From positions 1 to 5,377 of the forward strand of contig CALFXN010000530.1 in the NCBI GenBank assembly GCA_937957815.1: 5,377 bases of DNA, written 5' to 3'. The notes under the pieces are model-generated. The model searched no databases. It saw only the letters and a program-made list of their open reading frames with translations, and was not told where the DNA came from. Positions within the stretch are counted from its first letter, which is position 1, and the number at the start of each line of letters is the position of its first letter. The stretch is from an uncultured Synergistales bacterium (GTDB lineage Bacteria > Synergistota > Synergistia > Synergistales > Aminobacteriaceae). Below, one piece after another: positions 1-5,377 of this stretch. A program made the translations under genes and the position numbers.

Positions 1-417
1 CTCGCCAGCCTGCCGTTCGGCGTGGAGTACGGTTCGGCGGAGAGCTTCGTCGGACGCCTGGGAACACTGATCGCGCCGCTTCTCGCTCCGGCCGGGTTCG
101 GCTTCTGGCAGGCGGGAGTCGCGCTCTTTTTCGGATTCCTCGCGAAAGAGGTCGTCCTCGGGACGTTCGGAACGCTGCTCGGGACGGGCGAAGAGGGGCT
201 CGCCGCGGTGCTCCCATCCCTCTTCACGCCGCTCTCGGCCTACGCGTTCCTCGTGATGACGCTGCTCTACGTCCCGTGCGTCGCGGTCGTGGCCGCGTTC
301 AAACGCGAGACGAACAGCTGGCGGTGGACGTTCTTCCTCGTCGCGTACACGACGCTCGCGGGATACGTCCTCGCCGTGGTGGTCTATCAGGGCGGACGAT
401 TTTTCGGGCTGTCGTAG
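1..417 (+). CDS. feoB: Ferrous iron transport protein B, C-terminal fragment
   Basis: This is the last 138 residues of FeoB, the inner-membrane Fe(II) transporter that couples a cytoplasmic G-protein domain to a membrane permease. The reading frame is open from base 1 and ends at TAG 415-417, so the gene starts upstream and the GTPase domain and first gate region are outside the window. Recognisable FeoB C-terminal signatures are the GFLAKEVVLGTFGTLLG stretch, then FTPLSAYAFLVMTLLYVPCVAVVAAFK, then RETNSWRWTFF followed by a last hydrophobic helix. At least three membrane segments are visible, around the KEVV helix, the YVPC helix and the final AYTTLAGYVLAVVVY helix. The tail after the last helix is short, about ten residues. 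No feoA or feoC follows: the next genes lie on the other strand and converge on a shared terminator. The family assignment is secure; the substrate Fe(II) is inferred from the family. Confidence 0.95.
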   Translation, partial: LASLPFGVEYGSAESFVGRLGTLIAPLLAPAGFGFWQAGVALFFGFLAKEVVLGTFGTLLGTGEEGLAAVLPSLFTPLSAYAFLVMTLLYVPCVAVVAAFKRETNSWRWTFFLVAYTTLAGYVLAVVVYQGGRFFGLS

Positions 418-431
418 GCGCGGCCGGATGT

Positions 432-480
432 GAAAGGGCCCCGTCGCTTCTCCCCCGGAGGGAAGCGACGGGGCCCTTTC
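432..480. terminator. Bidirectional hairpin terminator between feoB and the flavodoxin gene
   Basis: The arms 432-450 and 462-480 are perfect reverse complements over 19 bp (GAAAGGGCCCCGTCGCTTC and its complement), separated by an 11-nt loop. The hairpin starts 14 nt after the feoB stop and 16 nt after the flavodoxin stop, so it lies between two convergent genes. The outer arm ends supply A-rich and T-rich flanks on each strand (GAAAGGG / CCCTTTC), the usual design of a two-way intrinsic terminator. There is no long T run on either side (TTTCGTT on +, TTTCAC on -), so termination efficiency is inferred from the very stable stem rather than from a classical U-tract. Confidence 0.85.
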
Positions 481-496
481 GTTCGCCGCGGCGCTC

Positions 497-925
497 TCAG
501 AACGCCGCGATCTTCCTGCCGTATTCGACGCACAGATCCGCGCTCGCTCCTGAGGGCGTCTCGTTCACCGCAAGTCCCTCGTCGAGGAGCAGCGCTCCGC
601 TTCGCCTGGCCCGTGCCGCCCAGGTCCGCATCCATTCTCCGTCGCCCCAGCCGTAGGAGCCGAAGAGAGCGACCTTCCTGCCCGCGATGATCGTGCCCGC
701 TTCGGCGAAAAAGGGCTCCATTTCGTTTTCCTCGATGACCTCGGTCCCCATGGCCGGTGACCCGAACGCGACGACGTCATACTTCACGATCTCGCCGACG
801 GACGCTTCCGAAACCCGCTTCAGCGTCACCTCGGCTCCCGAGGAAACGGCTCCTCCCGATACGAGTTCCGCCATTCGCTCCGTATTTCCGGTTCCCGACC
901 AATACACGACAAGCACTTTCGACAC
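497..925 (-). CDS. Short-chain flavodoxin
   Basis: A 142-residue flavodoxin, a cytoplasmic FMN protein that carries one electron at low potential and often substitutes for ferredoxin when iron is scarce. The FMN phosphate loop is SGTGNT at residues 10-15, directly after the first beta strand VLVVYW. The 50s loop GSPAMGTEV (about 55-63) and the acidic ENEMEPFF run (66-73) match the clostridial short-chain type. The 90s loop GSYGWGDGEWM (89-99) carries the tryptophan expected to stack on the flavin. Length is typical for the short-chain class. The start is GTG at 923-925, chosen because AAGGAGG lies 7 nt upstream and the fold's first strand begins at residue 4. The frame is open much further upstream, but that part overlaps the DUF3793 gene and has no flavodoxin character. 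It is the second gene of an operon, 38 nt after the DUF3793 stop, and ends at the shared terminator. Its physiological partner is unknown. Confidence 0.93.
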   Translation of the reverse strand: MSKVLVVYWSGTGNTERMAELVSGGAVSSGAEVTLKRVSEASVGEIVKYDVVAFGSPAMGTEVIEENEMEPFFAEAGTIIAGRKVALFGSYGWGDGEWMRTWAARARRSGALLLDEGLAVNETPSGASADLCVEYGRKIAAF

Positions 926-932
926 AGGGCAC

Positions 933-939
933 CCTCCTT
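933..939 (-). promoter_or_regulatory. Shine-Dalgarno site fixing the flavodoxin GTG start
   Basis: On the minus strand AAGGAGG is followed by 7 nt and then GTG TCG AAA. No ATG lies at a comparable position, so this site decides the start codon at 925 and rules out the much longer open frame that continues upstream. Confidence 0.85.
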
Positions 940-963
940 CGGATCCGATCGATCGTTCTTTCC

Positions 964-1563
964 TCACGATGCGCGCGCAGCGGACCGACGCAATATCTCC
1001 CTCGCGACGCTCCGCTCGGCGCTTCTGAACTTCCGGAATTTCGTTTTCGCCTCCCGGACGTTCGAATAGACTTTCCAATACCCCGTCGCGACCGCCCCTT
1101 TTCCGTTGTCTCTCAGAAACCCCCGGACATCCCCGGGCGGATATCCGAGAAAGAGCCCGATCTCGTGCGGGAACTCCCCGCCGAACCGTTCCTTCAGGCA
1201 GCGGAGGCATCCGTCGACATCCGCGCAGTTCCCGTAACGGCGTTCGCACAGAATCCCGACGGCCGCGTCCGAGGAAAGGGCGTCGCGGAGCGTCGGCGGG
1301 TCGTACGCGAGCAGAAGAACGGAATTCCATCCGCCGCGCTTCGACGGAAGTTCAATGGCCCGAACATCGTGCCGTTCGAGAAGGCTCGTTCCGACTTCCT
1401 TCCACGCCGCGGCGATGTTGTCCCCGTCGCGGCGAATCGCGAAGAGACTGCCGCACCGGAGACGCATGATGACCGGCGCGGCGTAGAACAGGAACATCGA
1501 CTCGACATACTCGCGTGTTTCCTGGCGCTTCGCGAATTCCATGAACGACCGGACGACGTGCAT
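964..1563 (-). CDS. DUF3793 family protein
   Basis: A 199-residue soluble protein with no signal peptide or membrane helix, recognised as DUF3793 by the conserved stretches FPHEIGLFLGYPPGDVRGF (131-149) and GYWKVYSN (161-168). The family's biochemical role is not established. Visible features are an N-terminal helical part with CGSLFAI (37-43) and a cysteine cluster C106, C113, C119, C122, the last two forming CxxC, just before the conserved HEIG motif. The cluster plus C37 and H133 could bind a metal or cofactor; this is inference. The C-terminus is strongly basic (repeated R and K after residue 170). The start at 1561-1563 is ATG with GGAGG 8 nt upstream. An ATG 25 codons further upstream is unlikely because it would place the coding start inside the -35/-10 promoter. 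It is the first gene of an operon with the flavodoxin, next to feoB, which points to iron or redox physiology without defining its function. Confidence 0.87.
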   Translation of the reverse strand: MHVVRSFMEFAKRQETREYVESMFLFYAAPVIMRLRCGSLFAIRRDGDNIAAAWKEVGTSLLERHDVRAIELPSKRGGWNSVLLLAYDPPTLRDALSSDAAVGILCERRYGNCADVDGCLRCLKERFGGEFPHEIGLFLGYPPGDVRGFLRDNGKGAVATGYWKVYSNVREAKTKFRKFRSAERSVAREILRRSAARAS

Positions 1564-1571
1564 CGGGATTT

Positions 1572-1576
1572 CCTCC
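1572..1576 (-). promoter_or_regulatory. Shine-Dalgarno site for the DUF3793 gene
   Basis: GGAGG on the minus strand, 8 nt before the ATG at 1563. It selects this ATG over the in-frame ATG at 1638, which has no comparable site and lies inside the promoter. Confidence 0.8.
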
Positions 1577-1581
1577 ACGAA

Positions 1582-1621
1582 CGGCTCTATTATGTTTGAT
1601 TTATAAAACATAATAGAGCCG
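1582..1621. repeat. Perfect 16-bp inverted repeat, probable repressor operator
   Basis: CGGCTCTATTATGTTT (1582-1597) and AAACATAATAGAGCCG (1606-1621) are exact reverse complements with an 8-nt AT-only-but-one spacer (1598-1605). The core is strongly AT-rich in otherwise GC-rich DNA. The right arm contains the -10 element of the minus-strand promoter and the spacer contains its predicted start point, so a dimeric protein bound here would block RNA polymerase. The sequence does not match the Fur 19-bp consensus or the DtxR/IdeR consensus as I know them, so the regulator is unassigned. As RNA it would give only a partial stem, since transcription is expected to start inside it, and no T-tract follows, so a terminator is unlikely. 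Confidence 0.8.
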
Positions 1622-1638
1622 ACAACGACGCCTGTCAA
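1610..1638 (-). promoter_or_regulatory. Sigma70-type promoter of the DUF3793-flavodoxin operon
   Basis: Reading the minus strand, TTGACA (1638-1633, a perfect -35) is followed by 17 nt and TATTAT (1615-1610, five of six -10 bases). Predicted transcription start is near 1602, giving a leader of about 40 nt with the GGAGG site. The -35 begins only about 15 nt after the stop codon of the upstream cyclase gene, with no terminator between, so read-through from that gene is possible. Such a near-consensus core promoter should be strong unless repressed, which fits the overlapping inverted repeat. Confidence 0.85.
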
Positions 1639-1652
1639 GGGGGGACGACCGT

Positions 1653-3707
1653 CTAGACTCCGCTCGCCCTGTTGCGCCCGGAGCGCTTGCTTTCGTAGAG
1701 GGCGGCGTCGGAACGACGCAGGAGGTCCTCGGGCGTATCCCCGGGGCGCGCGGTCGTGTATCCGGCGCTGAGCGTCACGCGGATGGAGCCGTCGCTCGTT
1801 TCGACGACGGCCGTTTCGACCGCGGAGCGCAGGCGTTCCGCGACGCGTCCGGCCTCAGCGAAGTCGGCACCGGGAAGGAGGGCGACGAATTCCTCGCCGC
1901 CGAACCTGCCGAAGACATCCGGGCTCCTCAGGACGCGGCGGCACGTTTCGGCGATGACCTTCAGGACTTCGTCGCCGGCCGCGTGTCCCCACGTATCGTT
2001 GACGTTCTTGAAGTGGTCGAGGTCGACGATCGCGAAGGAAAGCGGCGCGCCGGCGCGCGACCGCCGCTCAAGCTCCGATTCGACGCGCTCCATGAACGCC
2101 CTCCGGTTGAACGCGCCGGTCAGCGGATCGCGTGACGCGAGGTCGTTCAATCGCTCTTCGAGCCGCGCGCGCTCCGTGACGTCGACGCAGAGCATGAAAA
2201 AGTCCGCGGCATTCCCCTGTCCGTCGACGTGGGGAACGCAGGCGACCGAGTCGACGAATTCGGCCCCTTTCGCGCGGCGGCGCACCTCGTACCGCTCGGT
2301 CCGCCCGGTGAGGGCGGCCTTCATGTGATGCTCGTGGAGACCGAAGAGGTCCTTTCCGAGGATCTCCGCGACGGTCCTTCCGATCACGGCCGACCGCGGC
2401 AGGCCGCTCAGACCTCCAAAGGCCCGGTTGACGTAGAGATACCGGAGGTCGCGGCTGACGCGCATGATCCGAACGGGGAGCGAGTCCAGAACCAGATTGA
2501 TCCACGCTTCGTCCTCCCGGACGGATCGGAAAAGGGCTTCGCGTTCGTGCCTGGCGAGCCGGAGCAGTTCGAGTTCTTCGAGAAGCCGTCCGAACTCGTC
2601 GCGCCGCACGGGCGGTGGGACCGGCGTTTCGAGGTCGTCCCTCCGGAATCGCGTCACGGCGTCCGCGACGAGCCGCATCGGAGACGCGACGCGCACGACG
2701 AGAAGGGCGAGCAGCGCGATGACCGCCAGCAGCAGCGCCCCGAGCGTTCCGGCGACCGTCCGGAGTTCGTCGCGCGATCGCTTCGCGATTCTCCCGGCGA
2801 CGGCGTCCGTCTGCGCCCTGACGGTCGAGAGAAGCTCCCTGACGGAGTCCAGAGGGGCGACGGATCGCTCCAGGTACTGTCCGACGGAAGGAAGCGGGGA
2901 GACGGTTCCGTCGAGAATCGTGTCCTGGAGATGGCGGAACTTGAGGGCGTAAAGCGTTTCCACCTTTGCGAACGCGGCGAGGATTGCCTCGTTGCCGGTC
3001 CTGTACGCGAAGTCACCGACGTTTCCGAACGACGCCAACTCCGTCCGGCGTTCCTCCCGGATCAGGCGTGCCTCGGCGTGGGTCGGACCGCGGCCCCGGG
3101 CGAGGATCTGCGCGAGCATCGACGAGAGCTTTCCGGCCTGTTTCCGGAAATCGACCGCCGCGGACCGCAGAAGCGCCATCGGAACGTATTCTCCGGTCCG
3201 TTCCTCCTCAGGAAACGACATGTGGAAGATGAACTCCGACATGTGGTCGAGGAGTTCGCTCGTCTCCAGGAACCAGAGGTCGGGAAGCGCCGGATCGCGA
3301 TCGTTCCGCGGGACCTCAAGGTCGGCGTCGACGCGGGAGCGGAGGGAGCGGATCGTCAGGTACGACGCGGCGATGGTCTTCCGGTTTTCGTCCGGGGTTT
3401 CGGTGAAGGGGCGGAGAAACGCGTCGGATCGCGTTCGGCGATCCTCGAGGAATTTTCGGTCGTCGGCCGTTGCGGGGTCGGGCTTTCGGAGAAGCACCGC
3501 CGACCTGCCCCGCTCGAACGCGAGGTCGGAGATCGCGGAGGCGAGTTCGTTCGCCTCGGCGTTTCTCCGTTCGAGCGCGCGAGCCTCGCGAACCGAAGCC
3601 CATCGGCGTTCGATGACCTGGACGGCCAGGAGCAGAACGACGGCGGACAGCGCGGCGAGGACCACGAGGAACGTCAGCCGCGCCGATCGCCCGAAGAACG
3701 GGAGCAT
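1653..3707 (-). CDS. Membrane diguanylate cyclase: NIT-like sensor, HAMP, PAS, GGDEF
   Basis: A 684-residue inner-membrane enzyme predicted to make cyclic di-GMP from two GTP. Order: TM helix about 11-32; extracytoplasmic region about 33-316; TM helix about 317-339; HAMP about 340-392; PAS about 400-512, ending in the typical DVTERARLEERL linker; GGDEF about 520-680. The sensor begins with ISDLAFERGRSAVLL and RRTRSDAFL, resembling the nitrate/nitrite-sensing NIT family, though the ligand is not known. The cyclase looks catalytically intact: GGEEF at 603-607, metal ligand D562 in DLDHFKNVND, N570 and D579 for guanine contacts. An allosteric product-inhibition site RxxD (594-597) sits five residues before GGEEF. 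There is no EAL or HD-GYP domain. The ATG at 3705-3707 has GGAGG 7 nt upstream. The gene is divergent from the GH81 gene and is followed closely by the DUF3793 promoter. Domain calls are by motif; the NIT call is the least certain. Confidence 0.93.
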   Translation of the reverse strand: MLPFFGRSARLTFLVVLAALSAVVLLLAVQVIERRWASVREARALERRNAEANELASAISDLAFERGRSAVLLRKPDPATADDRKFLEDRRTRSDAFLRPFTETPDENRKTIAASYLTIRSLRSRVDADLEVPRNDRDPALPDLWFLETSELLDHMSEFIFHMSFPEEERTGEYVPMALLRSAAVDFRKQAGKLSSMLAQILARGRGPTHAEARLIREERRTELASFGNVGDFAYRTGNEAILAAFAKVETLYALKFRHLQDTILDGTVSPLPSVGQYLERSVAPLDSVRELLSTVRAQTDAVAGRIAKRSRDELRTVAGTLGALLLAVIALLALLVVRVASPMRLVADAVTRFRRDDLETPVPPPVRRDEFGRLLEELELLRLARHEREALFRSVREDEAWINLVLDSLPVRIMRVSRDLRYLYVNRAFGGLSGLPRSAVIGRTVAEILGKDLFGLHEHHMKAALTGRTERYEVRRRAKGAEFVDSVACVPHVDGQGNAADFFMLCVDVTERARLEERLNDLASRDPLTGAFNRRAFMERVESELERRSRAGAPLSFAIVDLDHFKNVNDTWGHAAGDEVLKVIAETCRRVLRSPDVFGRFGGEEFVALLPGADFAEAGRVAERLRSAVETAVVETSDGSIRVTLSAGYTTARPGDTPEDLLRRSDAALYESKRSGRNRASGV

Positions 3708-3766
3708 GGCGTTTCCTCCGGAAGATCATTCTCGAAACACATTCGGCGCTGGAACGAATATGATCT

Positions 3767-3775
3767 ATTGTAGCA
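3767..3775 (-). promoter_or_regulatory. Candidate extended -10 promoter for the diguanylate cyclase gene
   Basis: The minus strand reads TGCTACAAT (3775-3767): TACAAT is five of six to the -10 consensus and carries the TGn extension. No good -35 lies 16-18 nt upstream (GCGTTT at 17 nt), which is common for extended -10 promoters. Predicted start near 3760, with a leader of about 53 nt to the ATG at 3707. Assigned by eye only. Confidence 0.45.
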
Positions 3776-3780
3776 TCCCC

Positions 3781-3800
3781 GGCGAGCGGAAACGCCCGCC
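3781..3800. repeat. Short GC-rich inverted repeat between divergent promoters
   Basis: GGCGAGCG (3781-3788) and CGCCCGCC (3793-3800) flank GAAA, pairing at seven of eight positions on + and at all eight on - if one G-U is allowed. It lies between the two predicted core promoters, covering the -35 region of the cyclase promoter and abutting the -35 of the GH81 promoter. It is outside both predicted transcripts, so a protein-binding dyad is more likely than an RNA hairpin. In GC-rich DNA a repeat of this size may be chance. Confidence 0.3.
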
Positions 3801-3801
3801 G

Positions 3802-3830
3802 TAGACGCGGAGGGGAGGAACGCCTATACT
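3802..3830 (+). promoter_or_regulatory. Candidate promoter of the GH81 gene
   Basis: TAGACG (3802-3807, four of six to TTGACA) and TATACT (3825-3830, five of six to TATAAT) are separated by exactly 17 nt. Predicted start near 3837, giving a leader of about 55 nt that contains an AT-rich segment with an unbroken run of eight T (3846-3853). A second -10-like TATATT at 3842-3847 lacks any -35 at a suitable distance. Confidence 0.5.
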
Positions 3831-3876
3831 TCGTTTGTTCGTATATTTTTTTTATTCTTGCATAGATGAACACTCC

Positions 3877-3885
3877 AAGGGGGGG
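3877..3885 (+). promoter_or_regulatory. Purine-rich ribosome binding site of the GH81 gene
   Basis: AAGGGGGGG ends 6 nt before the ATG at 3892. It is an unusual all-G variant of AGGAGG, but G-rich enough to pair with the anti-Shine-Dalgarno. It favours the ATG at 3892, whose product begins with a proper signal peptide, over the GTG at 3888 in another frame. Confidence 0.65.
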
Positions 3886-3891
3886 CCGTGT

Positions 3892-5377
3892 ATGACGAAG
3901 ACGAACGCCCGATTCCATGCGCCGTTCATTCCGATATTGTGCGCGCTCGCGCTCATGCTCCCGTTCGTGTCCCAGGCGACGGCCGCAGACTGGATCTCGC
4001 CCGGAGGGGCGGGAAGCTACGCCGTGACGAAACCCGCCGACGGAAAGAAACCCGACAACGGAAATGTGACAATGGCGCTTCCGGCGATCGGGCCGAACGT
4101 CGACGCCGCGGCCGCCGGGAAGCGCAAGGTCCCGACGAGCGACTGGTGGACGCCGCTCGCGTGGCTCGATCCGGCCGATCTCCCCGACAGGCCCGCGGGC
4201 ATGAAGGCGCAGCGGCACGGCCTCTCCTGGCAGGTCTTCAGCGAGCCGCTCGTGTTCCAGCCGCAGAAGGGCGGCCTCGCCGTCTCGCTCAACGTCCCCG
4301 ACAGCCGCCGCGCCGGAATGAAGGGCGACGTCCTGACAGCGGGCGCGGGGTTCATGCAGGAGGTTGTCGGCGGTGCGAGCAAGGGGATCTCCCCCTACTT
4401 CAACGCGTTCTTCGACCAGGACCTCTACCTCGGCTCGACGCTGTCGGGCTGGAACGATGCGGCCTTCGCGGGCGTGAAGGTGACGGGCTGGAGCGACTGG
4501 TTCGTGAACTTCTCGATGACGTCGGCCGCCGAGACGATGACCGTCACGGCCGGAAACGGCTGCCCGTTTCTTCTCGTGAAACTCGCGAAGGGCGCGCCGC
4601 AGGTGACGTTCCAGTCGTGGAACATCGGAAAGGTCGTCCCGCTCGAGGGCGATTCGTTCCAGGTCAACTCGGGGCAGGCGAACGGCCAGAAGATCGACTG
4701 CCCCTCGTTCGCCGTGATCAACCAGGTTCCGTTCGGGAAGGCGTACCTCCCCGACGACGGCGCGGTCAGCAAGGACTACAGCACCTACACCGTCTACGCC
4801 GTCTTCGGCCCCGCCGGGTCGACCTGGACGCTCGACAAGACGCAGAAGGACGACGCGCGGGTGCTGAACACGGCCGTCTGCTCGGGCGGATCGCACTACG
4901 CTGTCGCCGTCCTCCCCTTCCCGTGGGGAAAGACGGTCTACGACGAACCGTCCGAGGCGGACGTCAGGAAGCTTCTCGCGACGTTCGCGTCCCGCGCGTT
5001 CGCGGAAGTGACCGATACGCGCGTCGCGCCGCAGCTCTCGGGAAGCTCCGTGACCGCTTCGTTCGCCTATACGACCGCGCCCGTTGCGGGCGAATCCCCG
5101 TCCGGGGACGGGACGCTGTACGCCTTGTACCCGCACCAGTACCTCGACCAGTCCGTGACGATCCTCGACCGGTCGATGGGCCGGATGGAGGCGTCGTCGT
5201 GGACGAACGGCTGGCAGTGGCCGTCGCTCAAAGGGCCGATGCTCCTCGCGTCCGGGAAGGGCTTCACGAACGTCTATGACGTTCCGCCCTGCCTTCCGGC
5301 CGTCGTCGACGAGCCCGATGCGGCGAAGGCGGACCGGATGATCGCGCTCGTGCAACAGGCCCTCGACACGCAGGACC
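3892..5377 (+). CDS. Secreted GH81 endo-1,3-beta-glucanase, N-terminal part
   Basis: The frame is open from ATG 3892 to the window end (495 codons plus one base), so the gene is truncated on the right. Residues 1-31 are a Sec signal peptide: K3 and R7, a hydrophobic core around 12-26, and a likely cut after ATA at 29-31. The rest matches glycoside hydrolase family 81, enzymes that cleave internal beta-1,3 bonds in laminarin, callose and fungal glucans. Matching stretches are PTSDWWTPLAW (81-91), CPFLLVKL (224-231), TYTVYAVFGPAGSTW (298-312), LYALYPHQ (409-416) and LKGPMLLASGKGF (446-458). These belong to the N-terminal beta-sandwich and linking region; the (alpha/alpha)6 barrel with the catalytic acid and base lies mostly or wholly beyond the window, so activity cannot be judged. 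No dockerin, lipobox or binding module is visible in this part. The gene is divergent from the diguanylate cyclase, 184 bp apart. The family call is by motif recognition. Confidence 0.87.
   Translation, partial: MTKTNARFHAPFIPILCALALMLPFVSQATAADWISPGGAGSYAVTKPADGKKPDNGNVTMALPAIGPNVDAAAAGKRKVPTSDWWTPLAWLDPADLPDRPAGMKAQRHGLSWQVFSEPLVFQPQKGGLAVSLNVPDSRRAGMKGDVLTAGAGFMQEVVGGASKGISPYFNAFFDQDLYLGSTLSGWNDAAFAGVKVTGWSDWFVNFSMTSAAETMTVTAGNGCPFLLVKLAKGAPQVTFQSWNIGKVVPLEGDSFQVNSGQANGQKIDCPSFAVINQVPFGKAYLPDDGAVSKDYSTYTVYAVFGPAGSTWTLDKTQKDDARVLNTAVCSGGSHYAVAVLPFPWGKTVYDEPSEADVRKLLATFASRAFAEVTDTRVAPQLSGSSVTASFAYTTAPVAGESPSGDGTLYALYPHQYLDQSVTILDRSMGRMEASSWTNGWQWPSLKGPMLLASGKGFTNVYDVPPCLPAVVDEPDAAKADRMIALVQQALDTQD

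Noticed and set aside
926..1330. N-terminal extension of the flavodoxin frame to a 277-residue protein
   Set aside because: It overlaps the DUF3793 gene on the same strand, has no fold-like character, and the Shine-Dalgarno at 933-939 with GTG 925 explains the true start.
1564..1638. Longer DUF3793 start at ATG 1638
   Set aside because: It would place coding sequence across the -35, -10 and dyad. The ATG at 1563 has GGAGG at proper spacing.
1651..1658. GTCTAGAC palindrome over the cyclase stop codon
   Set aside because: An 8-bp perfect palindrome is common by chance and has no flanking structure suggesting function.
3724..3765. Nested short inverted repeats (GATCAT/ATGATC and ATTCG/CGAAT) in the cyclase leader
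   Set aside because: The arms are only 5-6 bp with uneven spacing and no continuous stem, so they are not distinguishable from chance.
2229..3773. A 514-codon plus-strand open frame antisense to the cyclase gene
   Set aside because: The cyclase frame carries clear HAMP, PAS and GGDEF motifs, while this frame shows no domain and an unnatural composition.
3837..3891. A c-di-GMP riboswitch or other structured leader upstream of GH81
   Set aside because: The leader is only about 55 nt, mostly AT-rich and lacks the conserved c-di-GMP aptamer elements.
3888..5279. A plus-strand frame starting at GTG 3888 within the GH81 region
   Set aside because: It is shifted relative to the ATG at 3892. Its product is R-, G- and P-rich without motifs, whereas the 3892 frame gives a signal peptide and GH81 signatures.
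3316..5355. A 679-codon open frame on the minus strand across the GH81 gene and the cyclase start
   Set aside because: The product is arginine-rich low-complexity text with no recognisable domain. It is antisense to two well-supported genes and is expected from GC-rich codon bias.
1..5377. CRISPR arrays, tRNA/rRNA genes, insertion sequences or tandem repeats
   Set aside because: No regularly spaced repeats, cloverleaf signatures, transposase motifs or terminal inverted repeats were seen on either strand by eye.

Overview
The window is high-GC bacterial DNA with tightly packed genes and strong Shine-Dalgarno sequences. It holds five protein genes, two of them cut by the window edges. The mix is the C-terminal part of a FeoB ferrous iron transporter, a short-chain clostridial-type flavodoxin, a DUF3793 protein, a membrane diguanylate cyclase and a secreted GH81 glucanase. 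This suggests an anaerobic or facultatively anaerobic, free-living or gut/sediment bacterium that degrades polysaccharides. The phylum cannot be fixed from the sequence alone.

Layout, left to right. Positions 1-417 (+) are the end of feoB. Positions 432-480 hold a perfect 19-bp-arm hairpin that serves as a shared terminator, because the next genes converge on it. Positions 497-1563 (-) are a two-gene operon: a DUF3793 protein (964-1563) followed 38 nt downstream by a flavodoxin (497-925, GTG start). The operon is preceded by a near-consensus sigma70-type promoter (TTGACA, 17 nt, TATTAT). A 16-bp-arm inverted repeat covers its -10 element and the predicted transcription start. Positions 1653-3707 (-) encode a 684-residue diguanylate cyclase with two transmembrane helices, a NIT-like extracytoplasmic sensor, HAMP, PAS and an intact GGEEF domain. 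Positions 3708-3891 are a divergent intergenic region with candidate promoters for both flanking genes. Positions 3892-5377 (+) are the signal peptide and N-terminal two thirds or so of a GH81 endo-1,3-beta-glucanase that runs off the right edge.

How the genes may work together. The left half looks like an iron/redox locus: Fe(II) uptake by FeoB, a flavodoxin (an FMN electron carrier that commonly replaces ferredoxin under iron limitation) and the uncharacterised, cysteine-bearing DUF3793 protein, under a promoter built to be repressed. The right half pairs a c-di-GMP-producing sensor with a divergently transcribed exported glucanase. A regulatory link there is only suggested by position. No mobile element, CRISPR array, tRNA or rRNA is visible. 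The most noteworthy signals are the operator-promoter overlap and the DUF3793-flavodoxin module beside feoB.
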